From Pampus argenteus (Eukaryota > Chordata > Actinopteri > Scombriformes > Stromateidae), in the NCBI GenBank assembly GCA_036937835.1, contig CM072864.1:3848501-3912500 (forward strand): a DNA stretch of 64,000 nucleotides. The letters are read 5' to 3'. Below, piece after piece: positions 23,969 through 44,260 of this stretch (within the stretch, counting starts at the first letter, position 1; each line of letters begins with the position of its first letter). The notes beneath the pieces are model-generated. The model was not told the DNA's origin, did no database searches, and worked only from the letters and a program-made list of their open reading frames with translations. Position numbers and translations under genes: made by a program.

Positions 23969-26900
23969 CATGTATGCAGGTCATAACTTATTTTTTACTA
24001 TTCTATCACTCTGTAAAGCACTTTGAATCTCTTTCCTATGATATTGTGCTCTACAAATAAACCCGGGGAGACTAATGAGGGAAACTGATGATGGGATATA
24101 AAAGCCCCCCCCCGAGCTATTCTCGCTTTCTGTCATCTTCGACGGATGATGATGCGGCTAATTTTACAAGTTTTACAAGAGTTTTTTTTTCCTCCCTGTA
24201 ATCATCCCTCCTGTTCTTACTGGCTGGTAAAACATCCCTTACAAATCTTGTGCAACTTTTTTTCATCATATCATCATATCAGGTGGATATCTGACACATT
24301 TACAGTCATTTCTGCATCAAACTCTGTCCGTCTGACGGTGTGTTTGTTGAGCTGCGGTGGACGTTGAAACATCTCTACTTGGTTTGACTCATTTGGAAAA
24401 ATTTAAAGCTCTTTTAAAGATGTTGTGATGGTGAGTATGAGCAGGAGGAACGATTACAGCAAGAAGAATATTCTTTATCAACAAAGTCGAGTGTGTTTGG
24501 TTGTGATGGAGCCGGACGACGTGGCACAGATCAGGGTGGTGGTGGTGGTGGTGGTGGTGGTGGTGGTGTTGAATTAAATACCAGGGTTAACCGCTGCTGC
24601 CATTTTATCAGTGACTCAACTTCAACCTCACGAATGTAAAACGTGGTGGAAAAAAGGGAAAAAAAATGTTCTCGACGGAAAGCCACAGTTTTAACTAAAT
24701 GTGCTTCAATATTTGCTTATTATTGCTCCACGTATATAAACACTTTTATATATTTGAAATGAGTCACATGAGCAGTTCATGCGCTCAAACAATGGACCAT
24801 TTAATTTTACGGGCTGTTAATATTGAACGTGTCACTCCAGGAAACAAAGACAAAAAGAAAAGAGGCTTCTTTTGTTGTAGACGGGAGTTTCCAAGACACT
24901 AGTTAAAAAGACAGATACTAAATATAATAATACTTCTATTATTATATAATAATACTTCTATTATTATATAATAATAATAATGTTAAATCACGTCAAAACT
25001 CACGTCAACTAAACTAAAAATTCATTTTCCTGCAGGTCACCATCAAAGACTCTTTGTCTTTTCCTGAAAATTAATTTTACATTAACAGGTTTAAATGATA
25101 TAAAAATATAAACCGGTTAACATAATCCACAGGAATACAAATGGATGGATTTCATAAATCTGTCAAACTGCTCTATAATTAGATAAAACATAACCAGGCT
25201 TGTTAATGTATACGCGTATGTTAATGAGAAAACCACAAACCTGTTTCTGCGTATTATTGTTATTGTTATTGTTATTATTGTGCCAGTGAATAAGGTAGGT
25301 ATGTTAGGTATGGTAGGTACCTGTAACTAGAATAACTAGTAAAAATAAATTACTGGAGTACAATAAATCAATAAATCAATAAAACAATAAAACAATAAAA
25401 TCTGTACTGTATAATGAAACATAATAAAGAGGTGTAGCTGACAGTAGTTATTTACCTGTATGCTAGTTTAGACTAGTCAAAAGCTGACTGAAGATATTAA
25501 TTAATTCATATATTTTATGATCAACAGGCACACACAGGATGTGACGTCTCGTACCGTTCAGCTGACGGCTTTTAGATCACACGAAGAAGACTACGTGTGG
25601 AACATTCGGTGGTCTCGCCGGCTCGTTTCAGGGCGTCGGTGAGCATCGTAACGGGTGGAGATTCTCACTCGGTAACCATCAATATGCTCTTAATGCCCGA
25701 ATCAATACCGTAAAAAGAAGAAAAAGCCAGATAAGCAGTATCACGACCACGCCCGTCCACAGAAAGCAAGTCAAGTGGTTTCATGTGTGGAAGGTGACGG
25801 TTTTACTCACCAGGAGCACCTTTACTATTGCTTCAGGTGTTTAGAGCTCACATACACAACAACAACAGTGATGACTTTACAGGATATCAAAGTGAAAACA
25901 CGTCTTCTACATAACACTGCGGTGCAACCTAACCTTGTTTCTGTCATAAAGATAGCTCGGTTTTTCTACTTTTAACCTGTCTAGCAGCTTTAGGCTTGAG
26001 GAAGTTAATCCTTCAATTACAGCCTGCTAAAACAAACAAGTGCTCCCAGCCAACAGAGAGGCCGACGGCGTGGCCGGGCTCTGACCGTCAGTCAGACGTC
26101 AGTCTTTCGTAACTCTGCTCACTGACTCATGATGTCGGTCTGTGCAGCAGCCGCAGCAGGTGAACGCGTTATCTAGATCTGCAGCAACTCAACACTTACG
26201 CTAACTGTGTTTAACTTGTGTTGATAATGTGTCAAAGTGCTTGTGATATAATGTTGAAATACTGTATTGCATTATATATTTATATAGAAACAAGATATGA
26301 TATATTTAAAGACCGACTCCAACGCCCTTTACAGTCTCTGCAGGGATATTGTGTTGGATTATTTATTTTTTTATTAGATCTGAAAGGATTCAATTAATCA
26401 ATTAAATCATGTTTTTTTTCTAATAATCAATTAAAAGTCACTGTCAGTATTTCATTCTGCTTTAGTTGTTTGACCCAAAAACAAAAAGATATTTAAAGTG
26501 TGAAAAATTAATTCGTTACCATGGAAACAAGTGTTTGACAACTCAAGGTCCACTTACTAGCTTTCTGCTAGATGCTTTCAACATCATTTCACAGACTTGA
26601 TCAATAGATGGAGCTCATCTTTTAGTGTTGATGATTTAAAACGATACCAGATCTAACGTCGGATGTATCGGCGCATCTATAAATTATATCTTTGGTTTCA
26701 TATTTTCACTTTATGAAACGGCTACAGAATAAATATGTATGATGTCGCCGTGTGGTGCGCAATTACTTTCTCCGACTTGGAAGTTACAAAAGAGGATATT
26801 ACAATATTACAATGAGTGCAAGACTGGACTCACGAGGCCGCTTCTCATAAACAAGCAGTTTCGGAGAAGCTTAAACTGAAGGCAGGTGGCTAATGGGGCT

Positions 26901-29398
26901 AATGTGGAAACAACAAGAGGTTCTGTTCATGGCTGATAAAAAATCCCTTTCAAATTTTGCGCAACTTTTTAAAAGTTGATCTGAAGCGTCTATGAGTTCT
27001 CATCATATCATCATATCAGGTGGATATCTGACACATTTACAGTCATTTCTGCATCAAACTCCCTCTGACCGTGTGTTTGTTGAGCTGCGTTGGACGTTGT
27101 GAGCGCATAATGAAGGGATCTTCTCATGGTCAGTATGAGCAAGAGGGACGATTACAGCAAGAAAAATCAATGTTAAACTTTAACCCACGTGAGTTAAAAT
27201 CAAAATGTGTTTGCTTTGTTGGCCTGGTAAAGTTTAGATTTAATATACAGCATCTGGCTGTAATAGACAGAGAAGCTGCACCACAGGAAAAGGATAAGTC
27301 ACACCTTTGTTTTCACAATTCCCACCAGAAATGTCACATCCCCCTCAGTGCATCTCACTGCTCTTCAGTGGGGAGGATGTTTTTCCTGTAAAAGCTGAAT
27401 TGAAAGCTGGTCAGCCCACTTGAGGAAAGAGCTTGTTGGCAGTCGGCTGCACCGTAGCTTCTGACGTGCTAATTTTATTTTTTAACAAAATGTTTTTGTT
27501 TGATACGTACGGACCATCTGGCAGCTAAAAGCTCTGTCGCTCCAAAAGGAAAATGGTACAAACGCTCTGTATGATGCAAAAACATGGTCTCCATCCACTT
27601 ACATGACGGCGTGCGGGTTCTGGAGCATGCATGCCTTCGGGCCGAATGTGGTCACAGGACTCGGTCCATGAAGTGACTGAGGCCTCCTGAAAGAGATAAA
27701 AAAATCAAACATTCAGGTTTGGGTCAGGTAAAAAAAATAAAAAAGATTTCTGAACAAATTAATTTCACTTTCATTTCTTGTTTTCAATTAAAAAGAAAGA
27801 AGTGGAACCAAAGCAACCTGCATCTAAGTGGTATATTGTTAAATTGTGCGACTCTCTGTGACCTTACGTGCCTTTTACATTTTCTGGGAAATGCTTTTAT
27901 CTGCTCTGGAGTTAATGACCACAGAGGGAGGCTGCTTTCTGAAGAGCGGAAACATCCTTGTTGAAACAAAGCGATTGTAATAAGAGGTGAAAGGTCAGCG
28001 AGTTGTGATGGAGCAATACAAGATGGTGGCTTCCTAACAACACTGGCCTTTGTGCGGCATCACAACAAATCCTCTTAACAGTTTGATTCTGGCGATTCAC
28101 CATCTGCTCTTTAGTGGTTCTTAAACCCTGCGAGAATTATCATCCGTTCCGCCTCGCATCCGATTGTGCTTTAACTGTAAATGATGCAAAGAAATTCTAG
28201 TAGAGCCAAAGGAACACATGAAAGAAGGTGAAGAGAAGTGAAGAGAAGTTATATATTCATCTGAGATGAGAGGAATACACAGGAAATAAGCTTGAATTAA
28301 CCTTTGACTTTATTTCAGGCTTTTAAATAAAACCACATGTTTATGAGTCATCTATTATTATAAAGTGACTCCAGCCAATTCATCAACCTCCTGATTCAAT
28401 TTCCAAACACTTTTTTTTTGTGTGTTAAAACGTTATCACTCAAAAAAGTCAATAAAACCGTATTTGTGGGAGCGTATTTCAACATCTCAGACTCTCAAGT
28501 GTAATTTGAAATTCCCCTCATTTCCTCATCGCAACGGGACAGTTTTGATTGGTGCTTTCAGGATGTGTTAAGGTAAACCCACACCTTCTCATTTCTCCTT
28601 ATAAAAAAACCCCATCGCTGTTGCTAAAAAACATACAAACGCACCGCTTGCAACATGTCTCTTGTTTCTGAACTTACACAGACAGGTGGTGCAACACAGA
28701 TCATGTCACAAGGTTGTTTTAATGTCACGTAGGCCGACAACGACTGTTTCTTAAATGCAACATAGCGGTTTATGGCAAAAGTGCTCGGTTAAATGAAATA
28801 ATTTACCTATAAAGTCCAGGAACAGCCTGCTTTCAGGCATCTGAACCGCTGTTTACATCTCATATTTAGTCAAAGGAGTCGTAATCAAATATTAGATTAA
28901 TCCTTAAGTCAACACATTATGTGAAACTGACTGGATAAGAGGATAAGATCACAAACAACAATGCTTAAAGCTGCAAAAATAGAAAATCCAAGCGTGTCTG
29001 ATAAGTAAATATCTAGGACATGTTGACCAGTGAGAGACAAACAGACTAAAGGCTGATTCCAGTGTAAAATCATTTGTAAAAACCTCCTGGTTGTGTGTAA
29101 AGTCTGGGAGTGAATGGCGTCAGTAGTGTGCGGCTGTGACCTTTAACACTCATGCTTCATGGGGTAAAACCTCCCTGCTGGACTCCCACCTGTATTCAGA
29201 GGAGCTGCCGGCAGACGAGGTGCTGAGGCTGCGGGTCTTCCTGTTGCGGCGAGTCAGGCCACCGTGACCACCGACCTCGGCTCCGTCACAGCTGGAGAAG
29301 CAGTACGGGGCGGTTTCTACACGCACCTCGTCTCCACCACCGTCCATGTCCAAACAGCCAGGCTGCAAGTCAGCTGACAGAAAGGCATCAACGTCCAT
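18758..29398 (-). CDS. nadk: NAD kinase (ATP:NAD+ 2'-phosphotransferase, EC 2.7.1.23)
   Basis: Eleven coding exons on the minus strand join in phase to 450 aa (human about 446): 29398-29190, 27686-27603, 21638-21509, 21359-21251, 21133-21048, 20920-20818, 20683-20541, 20135-20036, 19745-19588, 19359-19277, 18905-18758. The enzyme phosphorylates NAD+ to NADP+ in the cytosol. Diagnostic motifs are GGDGTLL (residues 193-199, ATP/NAD-binding GGDG), NEVVVDRG (291-298) and the glycine-rich TPTGSTAY (327-334). The C terminus has the vertebrate DWFESLAQCLHWNVRKKQ block and a short acidic tail. The N terminus (1-70) is divergent and low-complexity except for a basic/serine cluster (RKTRSLSTS, residues 53-61) that aligns with the region of human NADK phosphorylated by AKT. 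Intron 2 is about 6 kb and repeat-rich; other introns are mostly short. The start is the first ATG of the exon and aligns well with no longer form. Confidence 0.97.
19752..19779 (-). repeat. CA/GT microsatellite at a nadk splice acceptor
   Basis: On the minus strand the GT run ends seven bases before the acceptor of coding exon 9 (CCTCAG, then GTGTGATAG). Little other pyrimidine tract is available. Confidence 0.85.
20961..21030. repeat. CA/GT repeat with CGTGCAC interruptions inside a 127-bp nadk intron
   Basis: About 70 of the 127 bases of the intron between 21047 and 20921 are alternating purine-pyrimidine. The tract includes GTGCAC and ATGCATGC interruptions. Confidence 0.9.
22517..22603. 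repeat. AAAAT pentanucleotide array, about 17 units
   Basis: Essentially perfect units of AAAAT/AATAA in nadk intron 2. A second array of the same motif and similar length is at 30209-30290. Confidence 0.95.
23938..23967. repeat. GT microsatellite
   Basis: Pure GT units in nadk intron 2. Confidence 0.9.
24196..24459 (+). mobile_element. Dispersed inverted-repeat element, copy A (complete)
   Basis: The ends carry inverted repeats of about 28 bases beginning CTGTAATC on both strands (about 22 of 28 matching), with CCTCCTG in the conserved core. The 264-bp body has no coding potential. Its central block recurs at 26917-27157 and, reversed, at 10197-10506. This is typical of a non-autonomous DNA transposon. 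No target-site duplication is obvious. Confidence 0.7.
24535..24569. repeat. GGT trinucleotide array
   Basis: About eleven GGT units on the plus strand. Runs of paired Gs make a two-layer G-quadruplex conceivable. A similar array lies at 57738-57765. Confidence 0.9.
24921..24982. repeat. Tandem duplication of a ~22-bp AT-rich unit
   Basis: The unit ATAATAATACTTCTATTATT occurs twice in direct tandem. Each unit is also nearly self-complementary around the ACTTCTA centre. Confidence 0.7.
26917..27157 (+). mobile_element. Dispersed inverted-repeat element, copy B (left end eroded)
   Basis: The central block is almost identical to copy A from ATCATATCATCATATCAGG through the TGTTTGTTGAGCTGCG segment. 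It has a good right terminal repeat ending ATTACAGCAAGAA, as in copy A. The left terminal repeat is reduced to a TTCTGTTCATGGCTG remnant. Confidence 0.65.
27687..29189. other. nadk: nadk intron 1 (between coding exons), nothing recognised
   Basis: About 1.5 kb of AT-rich intron without repeats or conserved coding signal that I can identify. The donor GTGGGA at 29189 joins R70 across the intron in the same place as the human protein. Confidence 0.5.
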
Positions 29399-29993
29399 CA
29401 GCTGTTATTTATCATAATCATATCTCCCTTAACATGGCTGCAGATTACACTTAAAAAATGCAATTTAATCAATTAATAAAATGTCTTATTAACAACTTAT
29501 TACAGACATTATAGCAACTGTAATGAAGTGCAAAAGGTTTTATTATCTCATGTTTTATCTGATAAGTGTTTCATTATAATAACATATATATATATATATT
29601 TAATATAATAACATATTTTTACCAAACTACACATTTGATTGAATTAAAAACACTTGATACAGTTGGACTGATTATAAATTAAAAACTTCTGTTATGTTTT
29701 GAGAAAAGTTAGCATCGTTAAATCAAGTGAGGAAAGTTGGATAAATACATTAAGGCTCATAACGGTTTAATAATTATGTTACAGCCTCGCTGCCACAAGC
29801 AGAAAACATATCAAAAGTGTAAATATTAATAAAAACATGAGCTAACTAGAATAAAAACATGTCTGTTGAGCAGATGAATGGTGACACTGAGCTAACTAAG
29901 GTACCGTTAAGCTAGTCGCAGGCTAATCTTTAAGGCTAATTATTTATCAACACAAAGCGTAAAAATCATCAACTTCTGCGGCCAACGTTACCT

Positions 29994-30192
29994 TTTACCC
30001 GCAACGTTACAGCGGTGGACGCAGATGTAGAGAGCAACTAACTGCCGCCGGATCACAGCCTCGACATTATTTCATAAGACAATATAACGTTACACCATCT
30101 TAGAGTTTCCAGGAGAGAGCTGTCAACAGTCAGCTCATCACTTCCGGACACGAACTGACCAATCACAGGCTCCCCCCCAGGCGCTGACGTCA
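29994..30192 (-). promoter_or_regulatory. nadk: Probable noncoding first exon and promoter of nadk
   Basis: On the minus strand a donor (AAAAG then GTAACG) lies at about 29994. Upstream are an ETS-type ACTTCCGG at about 30140, CCAAT in the plus-strand ACCAATCAC at about 30159, and a perfect palindromic cAMP-response element TGACGTCA (30185-30192). The segment is GC-richer than its surroundings and ends abruptly at an AAAAT array. The acceptor for the coding exon would be AACAG just before 29401. Confidence 0.45.
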
Positions 30193-30208
30193 TGTTGGAC
30201 GACTTGAC

Positions 30209-30339
30209 AAAAATAAAATAAAATAAAATAAAATAAAATAAAATAAAATAAAATAAAATAAAATAAAATAAAATAAAATAAAATAAAATAATTATACATA
30301 TATAAAATAATTATACATATATATATATATATATATATT
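30209..30339. repeat. AAAAT array (to 30290) followed by AT-rich repeat
   Basis: About 16 AAAAT units, then two ATTATACATATATA-type units and a pure AT run. It starts 17 bases from the CRE of the nadk promoter. Confidence 0.95.
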
Positions 30340-30387
30340 AAGTATCAGTATTGCTTTGTTGCAATAATAGAACTAAATCAAATAAAT

Positions 30388-30470
30388 ATATAACATAAAA
30401 CAATTAAATATAGATATATAAAATAAAACAACATAAAACAATTAAATATAGATATATAAATATAACAAAA
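30388..30470. repeat. Tandem duplication of a ~38-bp AT-rich unit
   Basis: The block AACATAAAACAATTAAATA followed by TAGATATATAAA occurs twice in succession. Confidence 0.65.
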
Positions 30471-31590
30471 ACAAAATAAAATAAATATACATACATAAAA
30501 AGCTAAAAATGAAAAACAGCATCAAGATTTCTATGTTGCAATAAAATTATTTATATTTCAAAATTAGGAGAACATGTTTAGTTACCACAAAGCTGGCAGG
30601 CAACTTAAAGTGTTTCCAGTTTGTCTGGACACTGATGCAATAGGACTGATCTGAACGACCAGAATAACTTGCCTGAGGGGCCCAGAGGCAATAACGAGCC
30701 AATAACGAGCCACTGTCTGGCTCACTGCTCTAATACAAACCTATCCCGTCATGGTTGTAACGTAATGTACATTACATGTATTCATATGCCAAAACAGGAG
30801 GAATAGAAGTCTGCAAATTAACAGAGGAATACATTTAATTTCCCACTATAAGACGTAACCTTTATGTGAACTACTTACCTACTACAACGTGCCATAAATA
30901 TATTAATAATCTGTCAAATACAAATAGGCATGTTGTTTAGAAACCTATATGACCGTCATGATGGAATTCATCAAGTTGTCCTCAGTAATATTAATTTTAT
31001 ATCATATTTCATTTTATTTTCAAATCCTACGCTAGTCCAGTAAATATGTGAAATAGAGTGATTGATTATTTAACATGCATAGAAAAAGTTTGACATATAA
31101 TATATGCACAGACAACACAAACTGCCATTTTCTGATTTACAAATTAATTTGTACTTTTGTTGCATGAAAATTAAATATGAAGTTTATTATGTGTAATATA
31201 TTAGGAATATCCCACATAAATAAAAAAAATGTCAAAGCTGCTTTAGAAGCTCCCTTATTGCATTTTCTACTCGTGTCCAATAGATGGCAACAGAGGTCTG
31301 GAGTAACCTGTAGTTTAACTGGGACCAACACCTGGTTACAGGTGTGTTGCTGGTTTAAATCAATCAGTCTCAGGCAACACTTTTCTTTTCTCACAATAAC
31401 TGTATTTTATATCAGCCGGCTGCCTTCCTGCGTAGAGAAACACATTTCCGTGTAAATGTTGTACAGAGGAGCCACGCTGATTCAACAGTGGATAAGAAAT
31501 TGTTTATTTGACTTTAACATAATTACAAGGAAACCAAACAGTCTGCAACATTCTAGCTTCAGTGGGAACCGACCGCTCTAAGTGAATCAC
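30471..31590. other. Intergenic between nadk promoter and gnb1 3' end
   Basis: AT-rich DNA without supported genes. A CTCF-like partial motif (CCAATAGATGGCAA) lies at about 31278-31291. On the minus strand this segment is just downstream of the likely gnb1 cleavage site. Confidence 0.5.
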
Positions 31591-31599
31591 ACTCAACAC

Positions 31600-34015
31600 A
31601 GTAGGTCATCTCAAACTGCTTTTTATTACATCTTAAATAACAGTACATTTTAATATAGTTTCTATCTTGCATCCAGCTTTCGGTTGTACACTGACTGACT
31701 TTAAAATTAAATACAAAAGGTGAAAAGGGAACAGTGGGGGTGCAGAGCTCTACAGTTATTTGATGGAGAAAGAGAGAAAAGGAAAGGGAATTTAATTAAT
31801 TTTTAATATTTTTTATTTCATTTTATTTTTTGCCAACTCCAGGCCTAACGCACAATTACAGCACAATTTTTTTTTTTGTACAGAATGTCGCAGAGAAAAA
31901 ACAGAATGGAAAAAAATGTCACTACTGCTAAAGAAAGAGCGTCTCTGTTTACAAGGAGAAGGGAACAACAGAAAATTCTGCCATTCAGATGCTGCAAGAT
32001 AAATTTTTTTTTTCATTTTTTATTAAAGGACAGAAAAAAACCTGTTATAAAATGTTTTTCTTCGTAAGTGGAATTTTGTTTTGCTACAGAAGGAATGAAA
32101 ATTTATTTGTTCCATTGTGTATGTTTAGGTGAATGAATGTACGTATGCATGTGTGTACAATTTTAAACATTTACGTTACTTCTTAAATTTGTGGAATCCC
32201 TCCCAAGTATGGACCAAGTAACCGTTTTATGTTGCAGGGTTTGCATCTCAAGTGCATAGCTTTGACATTTTAGTTGAATCATGTATGCACGGAGTTGCAA
32301 AAAAAAAAAAAAAAAAAAAAAAATAGAAGGAAAAAAAACGAAGAAAAAAAAAGAAAAGAAAAATATAAATACCATTCTATTGATATATTCAACAGGTTTC
32401 TTCTTAAAGAAAAACATCAAAGTACTTAATTCCATATGCACCTTTTTAAGCAATTCTACAGCATGCGATTCTAAGAGATAACCCACCCATGGCAGACAAC
32501 CAAAATCTTTTTTTTTTTCGTTTTTAACTTAAAAAGTTTCAATATCATTATTTTCAAACATTGATTTATACAACATGTCATTCACAGAGTAGTAACTGCA
32601 TTTCCAAGCACGGAATGGGCACCTCTGTTAAAAAGAGAAAAAGACCAGATTGCAACCGGGTTAAAGTGGACCAAAATCACATCACCGGTCCGAACCACGG
32701 GCAATACAACCAGGGAAAACAAAACTAATTTAAAAGGAGGAAAAAAATAATAATAATAAAAAAGAAGGGGGCGGGGTGGATTATGATCCGATGGGTTAAT
32801 CTTCATTTAATTATTCTACACTGTCGCCAGACAAAAAGGTGTAAGAATGGTTAAAATGGTTGTTTTTTTTGTTGTTTTTCGTTTTAAAAACGAGCATTCA
32901 TTATCATAAACAGCATGTGCTTGGTTAGTTAACTTTTTTTTTTTTCTTCTTAGACATTATTCTATATATGCAAAGTTTAATTTTTGTGCAAACAAAGATT
33001 TGTGGACTACACTGGAAAAAAAGAAACAATAAAAGTATCATGAGACTAAATATACAGAAGGGCCAGAAGTGGCTTGAGGACTCCCTGTTGAAGCTAAATT
33101 CTCTCGTTTTGTTCTCCAGTGGGATAAAGCTGGATTTTTAAAATGACACGATCTGGAGGTTTCGTTTAGTTTACAACTTAAAAACATTCTTTAAAATGTG
33201 TAAAGACTAGGAAATAAAACAAAGCTTTGATCCTCATTTTAAACATTAACTGACAGTTCACTGATCTACTTCTCTTCATCCAAAAAAAAAAAAAAAAATT
33301 TATAATGAAAACAAAAAAAGAAACAAAAATTAACATGGCCAAAAAAAGCTTTTAAGAGTTAGATCACTGTCGTGTAATAACTTTCACTCAGACCTGTATA
33401 TAATGAGGACGCAGGACACGTTTGCTTGTTGGTGGCAGCAGCGGTGGGAGGTTTGTATTTTCACTTATTACAATACCAGACCATGGTCATAAGAGGAATG
33501 CACAATTTTTTCCCTCCGTTCCATTTTGAAACCACTAAATTCCTCAAACTGTTTCTGTTTCTTTCTTTTTCCTTTTTTTTTTTTAGCTGAATGAGTGACA
33601 GACAATTGTGCTCTTTTAAACGAGAAGGAGAGAGAAAGAGAGAGAGAGAGAATTTTTGCCCTTGATAGTTTTTTTTGGGGGTGTTTGGAGTCAGTATCAT
33701 GGTGTTTTTGAAAAGATTGGATATGCAATAAAATTGAACATTGTGATGTTGGAATGGTCTTCCACTCAACTTTGGAGTCCGGATGCCATCTGGAGAAAAA
33801 AAAAACACACATAAAAACATCAGTTGACATAAATAATTCAGTGAGTAAGATGAAGACAATGAGGTCAGATAACCAAGAAATCAAGCGTTTCTCATGCTGC
33901 ACCGTCTTTTCCAACCAGCAGATGGCAGTAAAGACAAACTCTAGATGAGGCTCAGTTCAGCTGCTGGCATTACTACATCACCCATGTCCCTCTGCTCATC
34001 TTTTACCTTCAGACT
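31600..34015 (-). other. gnb1: Probable 3' UTR of gnb1
   Basis: The region from the stop codon down to a minus-strand AATAAA (31627-31622), with a second at 31508-31503, holds no coding exon. It has many A/T homopolymers (32299-32323, 31866-31875, 33280-33298), as expected for a long UTR. A UTR of about 2.4 kb is plausible for gnb1, but the end is inferred. Confidence 0.5.
33915..33928 (+). promoter_or_regulatory. CTCF core motif (perfect match)
   Basis: CCAGCAGATGGCAG fits the vertebrate consensus CCASYAGRKGGCRS at all 14 positions. It lies about 90 bases beyond the gnb1 stop codon. Confidence 0.5.
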
Positions 34016-42852
<8,837 letters not shown>

Positions 42853-42902
42853 TTTCCTCTGCTAATGGTGTGCTTCGCTCCGCCGCCTAGACTCTTGCTG
42901 AT
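42853..42902 (-). other. gnb1: 5' UTR part of gnb1 first coding exon
   Basis: On the minus strand an acceptor (CTCCTCTAG then ATCAGC) precedes the start codon by 50 bases. The coding exon is therefore not the first exon and the promoter is further upstream. Confidence 0.7.
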
Positions 42903-42999
42903 CTAGAGGAGACAAGACATGAGAGGCTCAACATAAGTACAACATCCTGTTCACCTTTAACTCAGAACACTAATTGCACCACATTACATGCAAGATGTT

Positions 43000-44123
43000 G
43001 GCTAAAAGGAGTTTTGTCTTTCATTATGAATTCAACTAAATTCATATCTTATGTCTTAAATCTGTCAAAGGCCCAGACGAAGTCGCAGGGAACCAAAACA
43101 GCCCGACACTTTCTAGACAGCTCAGGACTCGCCCTCGCCAGCTTGAAACGGTTACCTAGCAACAAGCATTTGGCAGCTACACTAAGCTTAAGATAACAAT
43201 TTTGAGGATGATGTCGAGTTTGTTCTCGCTTTCCTCCCAAACAATAGCAAACCCTTGGGCAAACATCTGGCCACACTGAAGGATTGATAGTCATTCCTCA
43301 ACAGCCGAAGACGAAACAAAACGATTAAAAATATATACATTAAAAAAAAAAAGTTACAGAAATCTACTAAGCTGTAAGGGACCAAAACGTACCCCCTGCT
43401 GACTGTCAAAAAGAAGCACGATTAAGAGCCCAGATATGAAGGAAGCAGAGGAACAGACCAGGAGAGCAGCTTGGGTTTCGTTGCACTACTGGAAACCCAA
43501 GGTGCTCAGCTGATGGACAGGGTTCGACGAAGCTGTCAATGCCCTGGCCTCTGGACTCTAAACTCTCCTCCAATGTCATCCCTGTAATCCTGGGACACAG
43601 TTGATTCAGCTCCTCCAGCCAAATCCGGTTAAGACAAAACCTGCTGATGATCCTAAAAGCAGTGGCTATCCCGCTGACCCCAATCCTCTGGTTGACGCTC
43701 TTAAACTGACACTTTCACTCGCCGTAAAAAAGACGACAAATTCTACTGAAAAGAAAAATTATCGTCGATTATGAACTTTGGATTACAGGCCATGGACGGA
43801 TGTTGATGAACTGATGGAAGACACACTGCATGTGGTATAATCACTACTACTTACTTACTTAAAAACACCCATATAAGTCGCAGCAAGTCGGCAGACAGTA
43901 AAGAAACTCAACTCCAGGATGAATTATAACTTCAGTGACCACATCCAGCGAACGAAATTAAAGAACCAGCTTCCTTTGATGCTTTCTCCTCTAACCCCTT
44001 CCAAGGACTAATTACCCTTTACAATTTTAGAAAAATAAATATGGAAATATATCGAATGTGCCGACACTATCCATGTGTCAAAAAATAAGCTAACTAGCAT
44101 CAGTACTGCAAACGCGGCTTACC
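43000..44123. other. gnb1: gnb1 5' intron segment, nothing recognised
   Basis: About 1.1 kb between the 5' UTR acceptor and a possible alternative first exon. No conserved coding signal or recognised repeat. Confidence 0.4.
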
Positions 44124-44260
44124 TCCCTGTTTCTCTGGGTTTCGATATAGGTCCTTTGTCCAGGGAAGTGTTGAGACCTTCTGAATGAACACCTTATCCT
44201 TCAAGCGCCTGACATCTCAGTAGCTACCTGCCACCTGATTGGCCAGTGCTGCTAAATGGG
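44123..44260 (-). promoter_or_regulatory. gnb1: Possible alternative noncoding first exon/promoter of gnb1
   Basis: On the minus strand a strong donor (CAGGGAG then GTAAGCC) ends a candidate exon at 44123. A CCAAT motif (CTGGCCAATCAGG, minus strand) lies about 120 bases upstream at about 44236-44248. If used, it would splice to the acceptor at 42902, shortening the first intron to about 1.2 kb. Confidence 0.35.

Larger units (their letters stand above)
21639..27602. other. nadk: nadk intron 2, no coding exon seen
   Basis: About 6 kb between coding exons 2 and 3. It contains an AAAAT array, a GT array, a GGT array, a 22-bp tandem duplication and two copies of one dispersed repeat (listed separately). 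Several pieces are GC-richer and uneventful. I found no exon with conserved protein sequence and splice sites. Confidence 0.6.

Noticed and set aside
31278..31291. CTCF-like CCAATAGATGGCAA
   Set aside because: Deviates from the core consensus at two positions, so it is not listed as a site.
33461..33914. 132- and 148-codon overlapping minus-strand frames
   Set aside because: Lysine/serine low-complexity sequence from A/T-rich DNA in the gnb1 3' UTR; two frames open at once and no similarity.
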